DNA of 6,268 bases from an uncultured Flavobacteriales bacterium (GTDB lineage Bacteria > Bacteroidota > Bacteroidia > Flavobacteriales > Crocinitomicaceae), in assembly GCA_946479125.1 (NCBI GenBank), contig CAMLET010000208.1:1-6268 (forward strand). Reading direction: 5' to 3'. Below the pieces are notes generated by a model. That model was not told where the DNA came from. It made no database searches and worked only from the letters and a program-made list of their open reading frames with translations. Shown piece by piece: positions 1 to 5,875 of this stretch (positions are counted from its first letter, which is position 1; each line of letters starts with the position of its first letter). The translations under genes were made by a program, and so were the position numbers.

Positions 1-315
1 TGCCTTACGAATAGCTTTGTCGCCACCAGCAATAATTCCAATCACCATTCCGTGAGAAACACCAAAGGTTGGTGGACATTCACTTGCGTCTACAATTCCT
101 AAGCGTCCGCTGGTTCCTGCGCCCATGTAAAACAATCGACCACCTCTTTGCATGCGTTCAACCGTCGCATCCACCAATTTTTCTATTTGATCGATTTCTT
201 TGGCAACAGCAAATGCAACGGTTTGATCTTCGTTATTTATTCCTACTAAAAGTTCTTTGGTAGATTTTAACTCAAGATCGTGATGATTGCTGGATGATTC
301 TGTAACTCTGTTCAT
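1..315 (-). CDS. murQ: N-acetylmuramic acid 6-phosphate etherase MurQ, N-terminal part (cut by window edge)
   Basis: MurQ cleaves the D-lactyl ether of MurNAc 6-phosphate to give GlcNAc 6-phosphate and lactate, a cytoplasmic step in recycling or using cell-wall sugars. The first 105 residues are visible, about a third of the usual length of roughly 300; the rest lies beyond base 1. The protein starts [10 protein letters not shown] at the ATG complementary to 313-315. The sugar-isomerase (SIS) fold signature GAGTSGR is at residues 65-71. The family hallmark [10 protein letters not shown] follows at 76-85, and its Glu79 corresponds to the catalytic Glu83 of E. coli MurQ. The start is supported by the normal distance to these motifs. 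It lies 73 bp downstream of the pyrR-like gene in the same direction, so the two may be co-transcribed, although a repeat element sits between them. The identification is close to certain; whether the missing part is intact is unknown. Confidence 0.93.
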   Translation of the reverse strand, partial: MNRVTESSSNHHDLELKSTKELLVGINNEDQTVAFAVAKEIDQIEKLVDATVERMQRGGRLFYMGAGTSGRLGIVDASECPPTFGVSHGMVIGIIAGGDKAIRKA

Positions 316-349
316 AATTGAAAATTGATAATGGAGAATTTAAAAGGTG
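316..349. repeat. AT-rich intergenic repeat, copy 1
   Basis: The words AATTGAAAATT, ATGGAGAATT and TTTAAAAGG occur here. Closely similar words recur at 935-952 in the same orientation and at 994-1017 in the opposite orientation. All copies are intergenic. I associate such AATTGAGAATT / AAAATGGAGAAT stretches with flavobacterial intergenic DNA from memory; within the window only the three-fold recurrence is shown. The element starts immediately upstream of the murQ start codon, so it would form the murQ 5' untranslated region. Confidence 0.45.
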
Positions 350-355
350 GCTGAG

Positions 356-388
356 CTTCGTTCATCGAGCGGAGTCGAGATGTCGAAG
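356..388. repeat. Imperfect palindrome between the pyrR-like gene and murQ
   Basis: The outer arms CTTCG (356-360) and CGAAG (384-388) and the inner arms CATC (363-366) and GATG (379-382) are complementary, separated by small bulges, around a 12-nt loop. The interior contains the related words GAGCGGAGTCGAG and GTCGAAG. The right arm abuts the stop codon of the pyrR-like gene (389-391), so a transcript of that gene would fold here. There is no T-run directly after either arm, so a simple intrinsic terminator is unlikely. The wording resembles a GC-richer palindromic repeat seen in flavobacterial intergenic regions (from memory, not checked). Confidence 0.45.
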
Positions 389-883
389 TCAAACAAGAAA
401 CGCCTCCAAAGATCCATTCGAAGGAATAACTTCAACTCTTTCTTTCAAAGTTGTACTCAGTGTCACTCCAACAAAATCGCATTTAATCGGATAACGACGG
501 TGCATTCTGTCTACCAACGCTAATGTTTTTACACTGCGAACAGGTTGTTCCAATACTTTCATTACAGCGTATTGCATGGTTGTTCCGGAATTGATAACGT
601 CATCAACAAGAATAACCGTTTGTCCAACAAATTCCTTTACATCGATCGAGCAATTGATATCGTGATTCAAAGGCTCATCTTTGTGCAAGTCTATTTTGAA
701 TGACGTTACTTTCTGCTCACCATTGGACTTAAGCAAATCAGTCAGTTGTTGTGCAAACACTTCACCATTTCCAACAATTCCACCAATGAACAAATGTTCA
801 GTACCGTAAGTGTTTTCAAGAACTTCGTGCGCCAAACGCATCATTTTTTGTTGAATTTGCTGTTGATTAAGGATCAATTGCAT
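389..883 (-). CDS. pyrR: PyrR-like phosphoribosyltransferase
   Basis: This is a 164-residue type I phosphoribosyltransferase. The PRPP-binding loop VILVDDVINSGTT is at residues 90-102, with the acidic pair Asp94-Asp95. The segment LVDRMHRRYPIKCDFVG (123-139) closely matches the LVDRGHRELPI-DFVG region of PyrR, which in Gram-positive bacteria is both a UMP-dependent RNA-binding attenuator protein and a weak uracil phosphoribosyltransferase. The protein is shorter than B. subtilis PyrR (about 180 residues). The N-terminal GIRTRG motif of PyrR is replaced here by GGIVGNGE (34-41), so RNA binding and substrate cannot be assumed. It is divergent from carB, a pyrimidine/arginine gene, which fits a role in nucleotide metabolism or sensing. 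The start MQLILNQQQIQ gives the expected spacing to the fold. A general salvage enzyme is the main alternative. Confidence 0.72.
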   Translation of the reverse strand: MQLILNQQQIQQKMMRLAHEVLENTYGTEHLFIGGIVGNGEVFAQQLTDLLKSNGEQKVTSFKIDLHKDEPLNHDINCSIDVKEFVGQTVILVDDVINSGTTMQYAVMKVLEQPVRSVKTLALVDRMHRRYPIKCDFVGVTLSTTLKERVEVIPSNGSLEAFLV

Positions 884-934
884 AGTGAGAGAATTTGGGG
901 TTAAAGATAATTCAAAATGAAATGGAAAATGGAT

Positions 935-1017
935 AATTGAAAATTTAAAAGGAAGCTAAATAGCGTCTTTGATCGCGTATATACTCTTAATACATTCTCC
1001 ATTTTAAATTCTCAATT
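935..1017. repeat. Inverted pair of the AT-rich intergenic repeat
   Basis: The sequence AATTGAAAATTTAAAA (935-950) and the reverse complement of 1002-1017, AATTGAGAATTTAAAA, agree at 15 of 16 positions. The arms are separated by about 51 bp and could form an AT-only stem. The left arm resembles copy 1 near 316-347. The pair lies upstream of the putative carB promoter, so it is outside the carB transcript. It may be a degenerate mobile-type repeat or simply AT-rich sequence related by descent. Confidence 0.5.
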
Positions 1018-1057
1018 GTAGTGAATGTTAATAACTCAACACAAAAACAAAATCGGT

Positions 1058-1091
1058 TTTGCAACCTTTCCGCTTTTTCTCCCTAAATTTG
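1058..1091 (+). promoter_or_regulatory. carB promoter (Bacteroidota type)
   Basis: A perfect match to the Bacteroidota -7 consensus TAnnTTTG, namely TAAATTTG, lies at 1084-1091. A -33 TTTG lies at 1058-1061. The 22-bp spacing is inside the range accepted for flavobacterial promoters. Transcription would start near 1097, leaving about 95 nt of leader before carB. Confidence 0.55.
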
Positions 1092-1104
1092 CGCTCAATT
1101 TGTT

Positions 1105-1132
1105 GCGAATGTTTTATCAGCAAAACAAACGT
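1105..1132 (+). promoter_or_regulatory. Possible hairpin in the carB leader
   Basis: The arms TGTTTT (1110-1115) and AAAACA (1122-1127) pair perfectly around a 6-nt loop. A second short stem, GCG (1105-1107) with CGT (1130-1132), continues it across an A/A internal loop. The main stem is AU-rich and weak. No T-run follows and no PyrR-binding-loop consensus is recognisable, so it is not a classical pyr attenuator. It may have no function. Confidence 0.2.
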
Positions 1133-1193
1133 CTCAAACTACGCTGTATACTAACAGTAATTACAAATTGAACTCTTAAAAACAAAAGCTGAA

Positions 1194-4010
1194 ATGCCGA
1201 AAAATACATCGATTAAATCTGTTCTTATCATTGGATCTGGACCAATTGTTATTGGTCAAGCGTGTGAGTTTGATTACGCTGGTTCTCAAGCTTCCCGCTC
1301 TCTTCGTGATGAGGGAATTGAAGTAACACTGATCAACTCCAATCCTGCTACTATCATGACGGATAAAGTAGTTGCAGATAACGTGTATTTACAACCACTT
1401 GAGCCAGAAAGTATTGTTGAGATCCTTAAAAAACACAAGATCGATGCCGTTCTTCCTACAATGGGTGGACAAACTGCTCTTAACCTTGCCATCAAATGTG
1501 ATGAGATGGGAATTTGGGAAGAGTACGGGGTGGATATTATTGGAGTTGACATCGCAGCGATTGAGATTACAGAAAACCGTGAGGCGTTCCGTAATTTGAT
1601 GTTGGAAATTGATGTTCCAATGGCACCTCAGGCTACTGCAAAATCATTCCTTGAAGGAAAAGAAATTGCTCAGGAATTTGGTTTCCCACTTTGTATTCGA
1701 CCTTCTTACACACTAGGAGGCTCGGGAGCATCTATTGTTTACGATCCGAAGCAATTTGACGGTTTATTGGAACGCGGACTTCAATTGTCGCCGATTCACG
1801 AAGTAATGATCGATAAAGCTTTGATGGGCTGGAAAGAATACGAATTGGAGTTATTACGTGATTCTAACGATAACGTAGTAATTATCTGTTCTATTGAGAA
1901 CTTCGACCCAATGGGAATCCATACAGGAGATTCAATTACGGTTGCTCCGGCAATGACACTTTCCGATACCACTTTCCAGAAAATGAGGGATATGGCCATC
2001 AAAATGATGCGTTCTATTGGAAATTTTGCTGGAGGATGTAATGTTCAGTTCGCTGTTTCTCCAGATGAAAAAGAAGATATTATCGCAATTGAAATTAATC
2101 CTCGTGTTTCTCGATCTTCGGCATTGGCTTCAAAGGCAACAGGTTACCCAATCGCTAAAATCGCTTCGAAATTGGCAATCGGTTACCACTTAGATGAATT
2201 GTCAAATCAAATTACGAAAACAACTTCGGCTTTGTTTGAGCCAACGTTGGACTATGTAATTGTAAAAATACCACGTTGGAACTTTAATAAATTCCCGGGA
2301 ACAGATCGTCGACTTGGACTTCAAATGAAATCTGTTGGTGAGGTAATGGGAATTGGACGTTCGTTCCAGGAAGCGTTGCAAAAAGCTTGTCAATCGTTAG
2401 AGATTAACCGAAATGGCTTAGGTTGTGACGGTAAAGAATTGACTAACCAAAGCGAAATCCTTCACAGTTTAGAAAATGCAAGCTGGAACCGTTTGTTCCA
2501 CGTTTATGATGCAATTAAACTGGGAATTCCATTCAAAACGATATTTGAAAAAACGAAAATTGATCACTGGTTCTTAAAACAAATCGAAGATCTGATTCAT
2601 ACTGAAAGAAGAATTGAGAAATTCCATTTGGAAAATCTTCCGTTCGACTTAATGATGGAAGCGAAACAAAAAGGTTACGCCGATCGTCAAATTGCTCATT
2701 TGCTGCGTTGTTTAGAATCCGAAGTTCATGCGAAACGTACTGAAATGGGAATCAAACGTGTATTCAAACAAGTAGACACATGTGCTGCTGAGTTTGATGC
2801 ACAAACACCATATTTCTACTCCACATTCGAGTTTGAAAACGAGAGTATTCGTACAGATAAGAAAAAAGTAGTTGTTCTTGGTTCTGGACCAAATAGAATT
2901 GGTCAGGGAATTGAGTTTGATTACTCTTGTGTACACGGAGTTCTTGCTGCGAAAGAATGTGGTTACGAAACCATCATGATCAACTGTAATCCGGAGACTG
3001 TTTCAACAGATTTCGATACAGCAGATAAATTGTACTTCGAGCCAGTTTTCTGGGAACATATCTACGATATTATCCAACACGAAAAACCAGAAGGAGTTAT
3101 TGTTCAGTTAGGTGGACAAACTGCTTTGAAATTGGCTGAGAAGTTGGAGCGTTTCGGAATCAAGATTCTTGGAACCAGCTTTGAAGCATTGGATTTAGCT
3201 GAGGATAGAGGTCGTTTCTCCAAAGTATTGGAAGAGCACAATATTCCATTCCCTAAATACGGAATTGTGGAAAGCGCTGAACAAGCAATTGAGTTGTCAA
3301 ATGATCTTGGTTTCCCATTGTTAGTTCGTCCTTCGTACGTATTGGGTGGACAAAAGATGAAGATTGTCATCAACAAAGAAGAATTGGAACACCACGTAGT
3401 TGATATCATCAACGAAATGGGAAGCAATCAAATTTTGTTGGATCACTTCTTAGGAGGTGCAATTGAAGCAGAAGCTGATGCGATTTGTGATGGAAAAGAC
3501 GTTTATATTATCGGTGTAATGCAGCACATTGAGCCAGCTGGAATTCACTCAGGTGATTCATACGCAGTTCTTCCTCCATACAACTTGGGAGATTTTGTAA
3601 TGCAGCAAATTGAAGACATCACGAAGAAAATTGCAGTTGCATTGCGAACAGTTGGTTTGATCAACATTCAGTTTGCGATCAAAGACGATAAAGTATACGT
3701 AATTGAAGCAAATCCACGTGCATCGCGTACGGTTCCGTTTATTGCAAAAGCATACGACGAGCCATATGTAAACTATGCAACAAAAGTGATGTTGGGTGAG
3801 AAGAAAGTGAAAGATTTCAACTTCCAACCACGAAAAGAAGGATATGCAATTAAGATTCCTGTGTTCTCTTACGAGAAATTCCCTGATGTGAAGAAGGAGT
3901 TAGGTCCGGAAATGAAATCAACTGGTGAAGCCATTCGTTTCATAAAGAATTTGAAAGATCCTTTCTTTACAAAGATTTACTCTGAAAGAAACATGCATCT
4001 TTCAAAGTAA
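1194..4010 (+). CDS. carB: Carbamoyl-phosphate synthase large subunit, lacking the MGS allosteric domain
   Basis: CarB makes carbamoyl phosphate from bicarbonate, two ATP and ammonia delivered by the glutaminase subunit CarA, feeding pyrimidine and arginine synthesis in the cytoplasm. The product is 938 residues. The carboxyphosphate half carries GSGPIVIGQ (14-22), Arg129, Arg169, Glu215, Gln285 and the E-I-NPRVSR site (Glu300, Asn302, Arg304), almost residue-for-residue with E. coli. A helical oligomerisation region follows. The carbamoyl-phosphate half carries GSGPNRIGQG (563-572), Arg672, Arg712 and E-A-NPRASR (Glu838, Asn840, Arg842). The chain ends soon after GPEMKSTGE (904-912). The C-terminal domain of about 140 residues that binds ornithine, UMP and IMP in the 1073-residue E. 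coli enzyme is missing. This shorter form (about 950 residues) is, from memory, normal in Flavobacteriia, so it is probably not a truncation. The start MPKNTSIKSVLIIGSGP is conserved. carA is not in the window. Confidence 0.97.
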   Translation: MPKNTSIKSVLIIGSGPIVIGQACEFDYAGSQASRSLRDEGIEVTLINSNPATIMTDKVVADNVYLQPLEPESIVEILKKHKIDAVLPTMGGQTALNLAIKCDEMGIWEEYGVDIIGVDIAAIEITENREAFRNLMLEIDVPMAPQATAKSFLEGKEIAQEFGFPLCIRPSYTLGGSGASIVYDPKQFDGLLERGLQLSPIHEVMIDKALMGWKEYELELLRDSNDNVVIICSIENFDPMGIHTGDSITVAPAMTLSDTTFQKMRDMAIKMMRSIGNFAGGCNVQFAVSPDEKEDIIAIEINPRVSRSSALASKATGYPIAKIASKLAIGYHLDELSNQITKTTSALFEPTLDYVIVKIPRWNFNKFPGTDRRLGLQMKSVGEVMGIGRSFQEALQKACQSLEINRNGLGCDGKELTNQSEILHSLENASWNRLFHVYDAIKLGIPFKTIFEKTKIDHWFLKQIEDLIHTERRIEKFHLENLPFDLMMEAKQKGYADRQIAHLLRCLESEVHAKRTEMGIKRVFKQVDTCAAEFDAQTPYFYSTFEFENESIRTDKKKVVVLGSGPNRIGQGIEFDYSCVHGVLAAKECGYETIMINCNPETVSTDFDTADKLYFEPVFWEHIYDIIQHEKPEGVIVQLGGQTALKLAEKLERFGIKILGTSFEALDLAEDRGRFSKVLEEHNIPFPKYGIVESAEQAIELSNDLGFPLLVRPSYVLGGQKMKIVINKEELEHHVVDIINEMGSNQILLDHFLGGAIEAEADAICDGKDVYIIGVMQHIEPAGIHSGDSYAVLPPYNLGDFVMQQIEDITKKIAVALRTVGLINIQFAIKDDKVYVIEANPRASRTVPFIAKAYDEPYVNYATKVMLGEKKVKDFNFQPRKEGYAIKIPVFSYEKFPDVKKELGPEMKSTGEAIRFIKNLKDPFFTKIYSERNMHLSK

Positions 4011-4012
4011 CA

Positions 4013-4288
4013 GTGGAAGAGAACCTTCATATTACTCAAGCCAGTCTTAGTGGATTGTTCAAAACGATTCTGATAATCATTGGTGCTTTCGTTGCTTTGC
4101 GTTTCATTGGTCAAATGATGATTGCGAAACGCAACTTGGATGAGCAGCGTGAGATGGAAGAAAAAGAAAAGAAGTTTCAACGTGAACGAAAGGAAAAACT
4201 TCAGAATTTTGGAAAGGTGACGGTTTCTAAATCAAATCCAACTACAAAAGGAGATGTTCAGGATGTCGATTACGAAGAAGTAAATTAA
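4013..4288 (+). CDS. Small single-pass membrane protein, DUF4834-like
   Basis: This is a 91-residue protein of unknown function. A hydrophobic stretch from about residue 15 to 37 (LFKTILIIIGAFVALRF onward) should form one membrane helix. A highly charged, probably helical segment rich in Glu, Lys and Arg follows (39-66). The acidic C-terminal tail reads GKVTVSK at 67-73 and DVDYEEVN at the end. This layout, with a K-V-T-V motif and an acidic D/E-end, resembles the short flavobacterial DUF4834 proteins as I remember them. The only sensible start is GTG at 4013. The frame is closed by a TGA at 3983-3985, and no ATG precedes the membrane helix. The gene begins two bases after the carB stop, so it is almost certainly co-transcribed and perhaps translationally coupled, although no functional link to CarB is evident. 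It is followed at once by a terminator. Confidence 0.7.
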   Translation: MEENLHITQASLSGLFKTILIIIGAFVALRFIGQMMIAKRNLDEQREMEEKEKKFQRERKEKLQNFGKVTVSKSNPTTKGDVQDVDYEEVN

Positions 4289-4293
4289 ACAGG

Positions 4294-4333
4294 AAAAATC
4301 CCGATCTGTTAATTACAAATCGGGATTTTTTTT
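4294..4333. terminator. Bidirectional rho-independent terminator
   Basis: A perfect 12-bp stem, AAAAATCCCGAT (4294-4305) with ATCGGGATTTTT (4319-4330), surrounds a 13-nt loop and is followed by T residues to 4333. It lies 5 bp after the stop of the DUF4834-like gene and 17 bp beyond the stop of the convergent cupredoxin gene. The A-run on the left arm becomes a U-run on the opposite strand, so it can serve both transcripts. Confidence 0.9.
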
Positions 4334-4350
4334 GATCGTGAATTTAAAGC

Positions 4351-4932
4351 TTATTTTTTCGTCACCCGCTGAGTATAGATGTCTCCCCCGTAATTAATTT
4401 CCAGGAGATAAGTTCCCGGATTCAGAAGTGATAGATCCAGTTCGTTATCAGTTGTTGGTGCTTTTGATAATACCCGATTTCCAAGCATGTCAAATACCGT
4501 GATGCTTTTGATGCCCGATGATGCATTCGAGAGATAAATAATGCTTTCTGTTGGATTCGGATAAGCCAAAAACTCCTGAGATGATTCCTCAATTCCTGCA
4601 TGCTCTTCTACTACGATAGTACCCACCATCATCGAAGAGTGAACATCACATCTGAATGAATAAGTTCCGGCTGTATTAAATCGATAACCATATGTCCAGT
4701 TTTGACTCACCGCCAACATTCCAAATGATTCAGGATTAAATGGATATGTGGCAGTTGTCCCATTTATATTATGATTTCCAGTGCCTGAATTGATAAACGT
4801 AACAGAATCCCCAACATCAATAGTTATGTTGTTGTCCGACCAGGTAGATGCACCTGCAGTAATTGTATAGTTCGTCTGAGAATTCCCATTGAATGACAAA
4901 CCAATAATGAGCAATAGTAAGAACTTTTCCAT
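4351..4932 (-). CDS. Secreted cupredoxin with T9SS sorting domain, array copy 1
   Basis: This 193-residue exported protein probably binds copper. The signal peptide is MEKFLLLLIIGLSFNGNSQ, with cleavage expected around residues 18-19. A plastocyanin/amicyanin-like domain spans about 20-108. Its expected type 1 copper ligands are His54 (in NHNINGT), Cys95, His98 and Met101. The C-x2-H-x2-M spacing is that of amicyanin rather than plastocyanin (C-x2-H-x4-M), and a second Met follows at 102. A short linker leads to a type A T9SS C-terminal sorting domain from about 121 to 193. That domain has YPNP (124-127), a VFDMLGN turn, LDLSLLNPGTYLLEI and the basic end TQRVTKK. The protein should therefore cross the outer membrane and be released or surface-attached. 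Its paralogue lies upstream at 5111-5689. Electron transfer, copper binding or a purely structural role are all possible; no redox partner is nearby. Confidence 0.85.
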   Translation of the reverse strand: MEKFLLLLIIGLSFNGNSQTNYTITAGASTWSDNNITIDVGDSVTFINSGTGNHNINGTTATYPFNPESFGMLAVSQNWTYGYRFNTAGTYSFRCDVHSSMMVGTIVVEEHAGIEESSQEFLAYPNPTESIIYLSNASSGIKSITVFDMLGNRVLSKAPTTDNELDLSLLNPGTYLLEINYGGDIYTQRVTKK

Positions 4933-4947
4933 AACTTCCCTTTTCTC

Positions 4948-5006
4948 GAAATTTACGGCGTTTACATTCTTGAAACTGGTAAATTAACAGAATTCAACAA
5001 TTATTA
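4948..5006 (-). promoter_or_regulatory. Conserved upstream region of cupredoxin copy 1
   Basis: On the minus strand a TAAATTTC box (complement of 4948-4955) matches the -7 consensus TAnnTTTG in 7 of 8 positions and lies 16 bp from the start codon. A block at 4980-5006 is conserved, without gaps and at the same distance, upstream of copy 2 (5738-5764), whereas the DNA between the two parts has diverged. No standard -33 TTG is obvious, so the conserved block may be an activator site or an A/T-rich upstream element. Confidence 0.45.
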
Positions 5007-5060
5007 ATAAAATGTTTGATTTCATTACGTCTGAGAGGTTTTTTTGGAAATTCCCGGAAA

Positions 5061-5098
5061 TAAAAATCCCGATCTGAAATGAACATACCGGGATTTTT
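5061..5098 (-). terminator. Rho-independent terminator of cupredoxin copy 2
   Basis: A 10-bp stem, AAAAATCCCG (5062-5071) with CGGGATTTTT (5089-5098), encloses a 17-nt loop and gives a U-run on the minus strand. It lies 12 bp beyond the copy 2 stop. It shares AAAAATCCCGATCTG exactly with the terminator at 4294-4308, suggesting that the terminator was duplicated with the gene. It could work in both directions. Confidence 0.85.
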
Positions 5099-5110
5099 GA
5101 TTTTATGGGT

Positions 5111-5689
5111 TTATTTTTTGGTAATACGTTGTGTTTTGGATGTTCCGTCTCCAGTAACTTCCAATAGATAGGTTCCTGGATTTAATAAGAATAGATCGAT
5201 TTGATTCTCTGCTAAAAGTGATTTCGAAAAAACAAGGTTTCCGAGTAAGTCAAATACATTGACTTGCCGTTCCATTGATGAAGCAGGTAAGTAAAGAACA
5301 TTTTCCGTTGGATTTGGGTAAACCAGATAATCAAGATATTCTTCGTCAATTCCAGCGAGCTCCTGAACCACAATGTATCCGGCCATCATTGATGGATGTA
5401 AATCGCATCTGAAAGAGTAGGTACCTGGAATGTTAAAGCGATGACCATAGATCCAATTGTCACTTTCTCTGGTCATTCCAAAAGATTCAGGATTGTACGG
5501 AAAACTTTCCGTTGTACCGTTAATGTTATGACTTCCGTGATTGGGATTGATGAAAGTAATAGAATCTCCTGCGTTGATCGTCAAACTGTTGTCTGACCAG
5601 GTATTTCCATTTGCAGTAACCGTGTAATTTGTTTGACAATTTCCATGAAATGACAAACCAACAATGAACAATAGTAAGAGCTTTTCCAT
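5111..5689 (-). CDS. Secreted cupredoxin with T9SS sorting domain, array copy 2
   Basis: This is a 192-residue paralogue of copy 1 and aligns with it without gaps through residue 127. The signal peptide MEKLLLLFIVGLSFHGNCQ contains a cysteine where copy 1 has serine. The preceding residues HGN do not make a proper lipobox, so I expect signal peptidase I processing. In the cupredoxin domain the copper ligands are His54 (GSHNINGT), Cys95, His98 and Met101, with the C-x2-H-x2-M spacing of amicyanin. His51 and Pro99 differ from copy 1. The loop NPESFGM (66-72) is identical in both. The T9SS sorting domain runs from YPNP (124-127) through VFDLLGN and IDLFLLNPGTYLLEV to TQRITKK. The gene is flanked by its own conserved upstream block and terminator, so it is probably transcribed alone. 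Divergence from copy 1 is clear, so the duplication is not recent. Confidence 0.85.
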   Translation of the reverse strand: MEKLLLLFIVGLSFHGNCQTNYTVTANGNTWSDNSLTINAGDSITFINPNHGSHNINGTTESFPYNPESFGMTRESDNWIYGHRFNIPGTYSFRCDLHPSMMAGYIVVQELAGIDEEYLDYLVYPNPTENVLYLPASSMERQVNVFDLLGNLVFSKSLLAENQIDLFLLNPGTYLLEVTGDGTSKTQRITKK

Positions 5690-5705
5690 AAATTTTTGCT
5701 TTACA

Positions 5706-5764
5706 GAAATTTACGTCTTCCGGTGCCTGAAAACCAGTTAATTAACAGATTTCAACATTTATTA
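5706..5764 (-). promoter_or_regulatory. Conserved upstream region of cupredoxin copy 2
   Basis: TAAATTTC (complement of 5706-5713) lies 17 bp from the start codon and matches the -7 consensus in 7 of 8 positions. The block at 5738-5764 matches the one upstream of copy 1 at identical spacing. It overlaps a perfect 10-bp palindrome, GTTAATTAAC (5737-5746), which has one mismatch in copy 1 (4979-4988). A regulator binding site is possible but unproven. Confidence 0.45.
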
Positions 5765-5806
5765 AGGAATTGTTCATTTTTGCATAAATCACACTTTTTT
5801 TTAAGC

Positions 5807-5859
5807 AAAAAAATCCCCGGTTACTTTTACACACTTCGAGTGCCAGAGTAACCGGGGAT
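5807..5859 (-). terminator. Strong rho-independent terminator of cupredoxin copy 3
   Basis: A perfect 13-bp stem, ATCCCCGGTTACT (5813-5825) with AGTAACCGGGGAT (5847-5859), encloses a second small hairpin, CACT-TCG-AGTG (5832-5842). On the minus strand it is followed by seven U residues (complement of 5807-5813). It lies 16 bp beyond the copy 3 stop. Its stem sequence is unrelated to the other two terminators. Confidence 0.92.
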
Positions 5860-5875
5860 ATAAATTTGAAATATT

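Larger units (their letters stand above)
884..1193. other. Divergent intergenic region between the pyrR-like gene and carB
   Basis: This is 310 bp without a gene and AT-rich. The half nearest the pyrR-like gene carries the AT-rich repeat in two opposed copies. On the minus strand a TATCTTTA box (902-909) differs by one base from the Bacteroidota -7 consensus TAnnTTTG and would give the pyrR-like gene a very short leader, but no convincing -33 box accompanies it. The half nearest carB holds the carB promoter and a roughly 95-nt leader. No small ORF, tRNA, or terminator-like hairpin with a T-run was found. Confidence 0.6.

Noticed and set aside
69..263. Open frame of 64 codons on the plus strand
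   Set aside because: It lies wholly antisense to murQ, whose conserved motifs are read from the other strand, and has no recognisable domain.
1092..1193. PyrR-type attenuator in the carB leader
   Set aside because: No PyrR-binding-loop consensus and no GC stem followed by T residues was found.
1286..3827. Several open frames inside carB, on both strands
   Set aside because: They overlap continuously conserved CarB sequence and show low-complexity or Cys/Ser-rich translations typical of shadow frames.
3977..4180. Minus-strand open frame across the carB end and the DUF4834-like gene
   Set aside because: It is antisense to both. The plus-strand reading has a coherent membrane helix, charged region and terminator, while this frame has no such support.
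5633..5689. Lipoprotein signal in cupredoxin copy 2
   Set aside because: A Cys is present near the signal peptide end (HGNCQ), but -3 to -1 do not fit a lipobox and copy 1 has Ser at that place.
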